A DNA stretch of 22,500 bases from Nematostella vectensis (taxonomy: Eukaryota; Cnidaria; Anthozoa; Actiniaria; Edwardsiidae), in contig NC_064045.1 in the NCBI RefSeq assembly GCF_932526225.1, positions 1,405,001-1,427,500 on the forward strand, given 5' to 3'. The notes under the pieces are model-generated. The model searched no databases, was not told the DNA's origin, and saw only the letters and a program-made list of their open reading frames with translations. A program made the position numbers and the translations under genes. Within the stretch, counting starts at the first letter, position 1; every line of letters starts with the position of its first letter. Below, one piece after another: positions 18,069 through 22,500 of this stretch.

Positions 18069-18101
<33 letters not shown>

Positions 18102-18586
18102 TATTAATATTATTTATTATTTATTATTATTATTTATTTTTATTATTTATTATTATTAATTATTATTATTTATTATTATTATTTATTATTTATTACTTAT
18201 TATTTTTATTAATTATTATTGTTTATTGTTATTTATTGTTATTATTAATTATTATTATTTATAATTTATTATTTATTATTATCTTTGATTATTATTAATT
18301 ATTATAATTAATTATTATTAAATGTTATTAATTATTATTAATAATTATGATGATTAATTATTATTATAAATTCTTATTTTTAATTATGATTGTTAATTTT
18401 TTTTTAATTATGATTGTTAATTCTTATTTTTAATTATTATTATTATTATTATTATTATTAAAATTAATCATCATTATAATTAATTATGATTATTGATAAT
18501 GATTATTAATTATTATTTTTAATTATGATTAGTAATTATTATTTTTAATTATTACTATTATTAATTTTTATTATTTATTATTATTA
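17782..18586 (+). repeat. ATT/TTA-rich tract almost free of G and C
   Basis: About 800 bp made of ATT, TTA and AATT words with very few G or C bases, and with T in excess of A on the plus strand. The same tract recurs at 19780-20593 and from 21786 to the window end. Confidence 0.9.
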
Positions 18587-18871
18587 CCTAGCTCTTGAAA
18601 ACCTGTACCCGTTTGAACCATCCCTAAAAACCTGCACCTCAGAGACCAAGCCATTGATACATAGTACCCCTGTGTACCCACTTATTCATAACTTCCACCC
18701 CTATGACGTAGTTCTTGATATCATTGACCCTTATTACCATCCCTTGAACTCTTGTACACCTGTGACCAACTCTTGTTACCCTGTACACCTGTAAACTCAC
18801 CCACAAACTCACTTATCTTAACGTCCCCTTAACGTCCTTATCTTAACACCTTGAAAAAAATCCGAAGTTAA

Positions 18872-18942
18872 TCTGACCTGGATTCGAACCCCGGCCCTCT
18901 TATTTGAGAAGCGAAGCCCGTTCCACTGAGCTATTGCGCCAC
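18872..18942 (-). mobile_element. tRNA-like SINE head, copy 2
   Basis: Minus strand: A box TAGCTCAGTGG (18933-18923) and B box GGTTCGAATCC (18890-18880). The acceptor ends do not pair. A body similar to copy 1, with acttcggattttttt, follows on the minus strand. Confidence 0.7.
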
Positions 18943-19029
18943 TCTCTTGAAAACTAGAAGTAACTACCGTATAGCCTTGTTTACCCAGCCTTATAAGGTA
19001 TAGAGTAGTTATTCCTAGATATCTCGAGA

Positions 19030-19101
19030 GTGGCGCTATGGCTCAGTGGTACGGGCTTCGCTTCTCAAGCAAAAGGGCCAGGGTTCGAATCCAGGCAAGA
19101 T
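19030..19101 (+). mobile_element. tRNA-like SINE head, copy 3
   Basis: Plus strand: A box TGGCTCAGTGG (19039-19049) and B box GGTTCGAATCC (19082-19092). The anticodon loop would be TTCTCAA (CTC, Glu-like). The T stem has a mismatch and the acceptor does not close. Body caactagggactttttca (19102 on) is shared with copy 1, then the G-rich tail follows. Confidence 0.75.
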
Positions 19102-20065
19102 CAACTAGGGACTTTTTCAGTGGTGTTAAGGTAAGGACGGTGGCATTCTGGGGTGGGTGCACAGGGGTACAGGATATAAACGGCATGGTCACAGGGGTGC
19201 AAGTTGGTAAGCGCTTGGTCATACATGTGTAAAGGGTAGTTATGTGATTATGTGTCATAGGGGTGTAGGTCAGTTAGGGATGGGTAGGCAGGGGTATTGG
19301 GGAGTTAGTGCTAGGTAGTAGAGGTGTAGTTTAGTTAGGGTTGGGTATGTTTACACAACCCAATTGGATATAGGGTAGTTATTTCTAGATTTCTAGAGAG
19401 TGGCGCAGACTAAGAGAAACTTTTACTTGGTAACTTAAACAGTCATATGTTTAAGAAAAATGTTAATGGTATTGTTATTATTAACTATTATTAATAATTA
19501 TGTTCAATTATTATTAATTATTATCAATGGTTATCAATTATTATCACTTATTTGAAATTATTATCAATTATTATTAAGTATTATCAATTATAATCAATTA
19601 TCATCATTTATCATCATTTATCATCAATTAGGGGTGGTATTAAGGTGTAAAGGGTAGCAAATCATAGTAACGTAGGCCAGTTAGGAGTGGGTACACAGTG
19701 GTATTGTGTATCAAGGGCTGAGCTATAGGGGTGCAGCTTAGTTATAGGTGGCTAAACAGGGGTACAAGCTATCAAGGGCATTATCATTATTAATTATTAT
19801 TATTTATTAGTTATTATTATGTATTATTATTATTATTTATTATTATTTTTTATTAATAATGAATTATCATTATTATTTATCATTTAATATTATTAATTAT
19901 AAAATATTATTTATTTATTTAATATTATTATTTATTAATTATTATGATTTATTAATTATTATTAATTATTTGTTATTAATTATAATTATTTTTTATTAAT
20001 TATTAATTATCATTTTTATTAATTTTTATTAATTATTATTATTTACTATTCATTATTATTCATTA

Positions 20066-20107
<42 letters not shown>

Positions 20108-20878
20108 TATTAATATTATTTATTATTTATTATTATTATTTATTTTTATTATTTATTATTATTAATTATTATTATTTATTATTATTATTTATTATTTATT
20201 ACTTATTATTTTTATTAATTATTATTGTTTATTGTTATTTATTGTTATTATTAATTATTATTATTTATAATTTATTATTTATTATTATCTTTGATTATTA
20301 TTAATTATTATAATTAATTATTATTAAATGTTATTAATTATTATTAATAATTATGATGATTAATTATTATTATAAATTCTTATTTTTAATTATGATTGTT
20401 AATTTTTTTTTTAATTATGATTGTTAATTCTTATTTTTAATTATTATTATTATTATTATTATTATTAAAATTAATCATCATTATAATTAATTATGATTAT
20501 TGATAATGATTATTAATTATTATTTTTAATTATGATTAGTAATTATTATTTTTAATTATTACTATTATTAATTTTTATTATTTATTATTATTACCTAGCT
20601 CTTGAAAACCTGTACCCGTTTGAACCATCCCTAAAAACCTGCACCTCAGAGACCAAGCCATTGATACATAGTACCCCTGTGTACCCACTTATTCATAACT
20701 TCCACCCCTATGACGTAGTTCTTGATATCATTGACCCTTATTACCATCCCTTGAACTCTTGTACACCTGTGACCAACTCTTGTTACCCTGTACACCTGTA
20801 AACTCACCCACAAACTCACTTATCTTAACGTCCCCTTAACGTCCTTATCTTAACACCTTGAAAAAAATCCGAAGTTAA

Positions 20879-20949
20879 TCTGACCTGGATTCGAACCCCG
20901 GCCCTCTTATTTGAGAAGCGAAGCCCGTTCCACTGAGCTATTGCGCCAC
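20879..20949 (-). mobile_element. tRNA-like SINE head, copy 4
   Basis: Identical to copy 2 as far as I can see, shifted by 2007 bp. The B box is at 20897-20887. Confidence 0.75.
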
Positions 20950-21036
20950 TCTCTTGAAAACTAGAAGTAACTACCGTATAGCCTTGTTTACCCAGCCTTA
21001 TAAGGTATAGAGTAGTTATTCCTAGATATCTCGAGA

Positions 21037-21108
21037 GTGGCGCTATGGCTCAGTGGTACGGGCTTCGCTTCTCAAGCAAAAGGGCCAGGGTTCGAATCCA
21101 GGCAAGAT
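21037..21108 (+). mobile_element. tRNA-like SINE head, copy 5
   Basis: Identical to copy 3, shifted by 2007 bp. It lies head-to-head with copy 4. Confidence 0.75.
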
Positions 21109-21354
21109 CAACTAGGGACTTTTTCAGTGGTGTTAAGGTAAGGACGGTGGCATTCTGGGGTGGGTGCACAGGGGTACAGGATATAAACGGCATGGTCACA
21201 GGGGTGCAAGTTGGTAAGCGCTTGGTCATACATGTGTAAAGGGTAGTTATGTGATTATGTGTCATAGGGGTGTAGGTCAGTTAGGGATGGGTAGGCAGGG
21301 GTATTGGGGAGTTAGTGCTAGGTAGTAGAGGTGTAGTTTAGTTAGGGTTGGGTA

Positions 21355-22072
21355 TGTTTACACAACCCAATTGGATATAGGGTAGTTATTTCTAGATTTC
21401 TAGAGAGTGGCGCAGACTAAGAGAAACTTTTACTTGGTAACTTAAACAGTCATATGTTTAAGAAAAATGTTAATGGTATTGTTATTATTAACTATTATTA
21501 ATAATTATGTTCAATTATTATTAATTATTATCAATGGTTATCAATTATTATCACTTATTTGAAATTATTATCAATTATTATTAAGTATTATCAATTATAA
21601 TCAATTATCATCATTTATCATCATTTATCATCAATTAGGGGTGGTATTAAGGTGTAAAGGGTAGCAAATCATAGTAACGTAGGCCAGTTAGGAGTGGGTA
21701 CACAGTGGTATTGTGTATCAAGGGCTGAGCTATAGGGGTGCAGCTTAGTTATAGGTGGCTAAACAGGGGTACAAGCTATCAAGGGCATTATCATTATTAA
21801 TTATTATTATTTATTAGTTATTATTATGTATTATTATTATTATTTATTATTATTTTTTATTAATAATGAATTATCATTATTATTTATCATTTAATATTAT
21901 TAATTATAAAATATTATTTATTTATTTAATATTATTATTTATTAATTATTATGATTTATTAATTATTATTAATTATTTGTTATTAATTATAATTATTTTT
22001 TATTAATTATTAATTATCATTTTTATTAATTTTTATTAATTATTATTATTTACTATTCATTATTATTCATTA

Positions 22073-22111
<39 letters not shown>

Positions 22112-22500
22112 TATTAATATTATTTATTATTTATTATTATTATTTATTTTTATTATTTATTATTATTAATTATTATTATTTATTATTATTATTTATTATT
22201 TATTATTTATTATTTTTATTAATTATTATTGTTTATTGTTATTTATTGTTATTATTAATTATTATTATTTATAATTTATTATTTATTATTATCTTTGATT
22301 ATTATTAATTATTATAATTAATTATTATTAAATGTTATTAATTATTATTAATAATTATGATGATTAATTATTATTATAAATTCTTATTTTTAATTATGAT
22401 TGTTAATTTTTTTTTTTAATTATGATTGTTAATTCTTATTTTTAATTATTATTATTATTATTATTATTATTAAAATTAATCATCATTATAATTAATTATG
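21355..22500. repeat. 2.0-kb tandem satellite, unit 3 (cut by window edge)
   Basis: This unit continues through the G-rich minisatellite and most of the ATT tract to the end of the window. The array therefore extends beyond what is shown. Confidence 0.95.

Larger units (their letters stand above)
18866..19110. repeat. Head-to-head inverted tRNA-like pair (imperfect palindrome)
   Basis: The minus tRNA-like at 18872-18942 and the plus tRNA-like at 19030-19101 share gagagtggcgc, the A box and the B box. The spacer between them also pairs across a centre near 18990 (actagaagtaactac against gtagttattcctag). The same structure recurs 2007 bp later at 20873-21117. Confidence 0.85.
17344..19347. repeat. 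2.0-kb tandem satellite, unit 1
   Basis: The unit starts at tgtttacacaacccaattgg, which recurs at 19348 and 21355. Order within it: 70-bp palindrome half, TTATCA-rich tract (17455-17625), G-rich minisatellite (17634-17785), ATT tract (17782-18586), C-rich degenerate minisatellite (18592-18830), minus tRNA-like (18872-18942), palindrome centre, plus tRNA-like (19030-19101), G-rich minisatellite (19160-19346). Unit 1 differs from unit 2 at several points, including an extra 8-bp ttaatagc-type block near 17652. Confidence 0.93.
19348..21354. repeat. 2.0-kb tandem satellite, unit 2 (2007 bp)
   Basis: The layout is the same as unit 1. The tRNA-like copies lie exactly 2007 bp after those of unit 1. 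Between units 2 and 3 I see almost only microsatellite-length and single-base changes (for example a T run of 10 against 11). Confidence 0.95.

Noticed and set aside
19038-19232. 64-aa ORF (and the identical one at 21045-21239, plus reverse frames) as protein genes
   Set aside because: They are translations of the tRNA-like head and body; A and B boxes explain the conservation and the copies follow the satellite period.
17230-21108. Functional tRNA-Lys or tRNA-Glu genes
   Set aside because: A box, B box and anticodon-like loops are present, but acceptor ends do not pair and the T stems have mismatches.
17344-22500. CRISPR-like array or telomere
   Set aside because: Units are 2 kb with no short regular spacers, and TTAGGG-like words are sporadic rather than tandem.

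Overview
The window looks like repeat-rich intergenic DNA of a marine invertebrate, most likely a cnidarian. That is inferred from the mix of elements: a Helitron-like replicase remnant, a Ty3/gypsy element with an unusual RT box, a CR1/L2-type LINE fragment and tRNA-like SINE repeats. I see no intact host gene. Nearly everything I can support is a mobile element, a dead piece of one, or satellite DNA. Base composition shifts with the elements: the Ty3 body at about 9.4-14.0 kb is GC-rich, while most of the rest is AT-rich.

Layout. 1-2670 (+): heavily broken Helitron-like protein, in order a zinc/RING-like N-terminus, HUH Rep box, Y2 Rep box, linker and helicase Walker A. 2670-4340: foreign pieces inside the helicase, namely two short unknown fragments, a LINE reverse-transcriptase fragment and a Gln/Lys/Glu-rich ORF pair. 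5198-5637 (+): the C-terminal helicase motifs resume. 5640-9260: AT-rich DNA with no gene I can support, holding a foldback element and small repeats. 9262-14244 (-): a nearly complete Ty3/gypsy retrotransposon with 224-bp LTRs that are 98% identical. Gag, protease, RT, RNase H and integrase are all readable but are broken by three indels and one stop. 14246-14398: a LINE-like 3' tail.

14692-17200: a decayed cassette of three unrecognised, possibly virus-like (Polinton-like) gene tails, bracketed by inverted copies of one G-rich minisatellite of about 61 bp. It is followed by 53-bp and GC-rich repeats. 17344-22500: a tandem array (2.6 copies seen, running off the window) of a 2.0-kb unit. Each unit has the G-rich minisatellite, an 800-bp tract almost devoid of G and C, and a head-to-head pair of tRNA-like sequences.

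Two things stand out most. In the Ty3 element, a 10-nt sequence at the 5' LTR/body junction is exactly complementary to a stretch inside the LTR near the expected RNA start, and there is no TGG-type tRNA binding site; this is the signature expected of self-primed reverse transcription. In the 2-kb array, tRNA-like heads with Pol III A and B boxes form a palindrome inside every unit.
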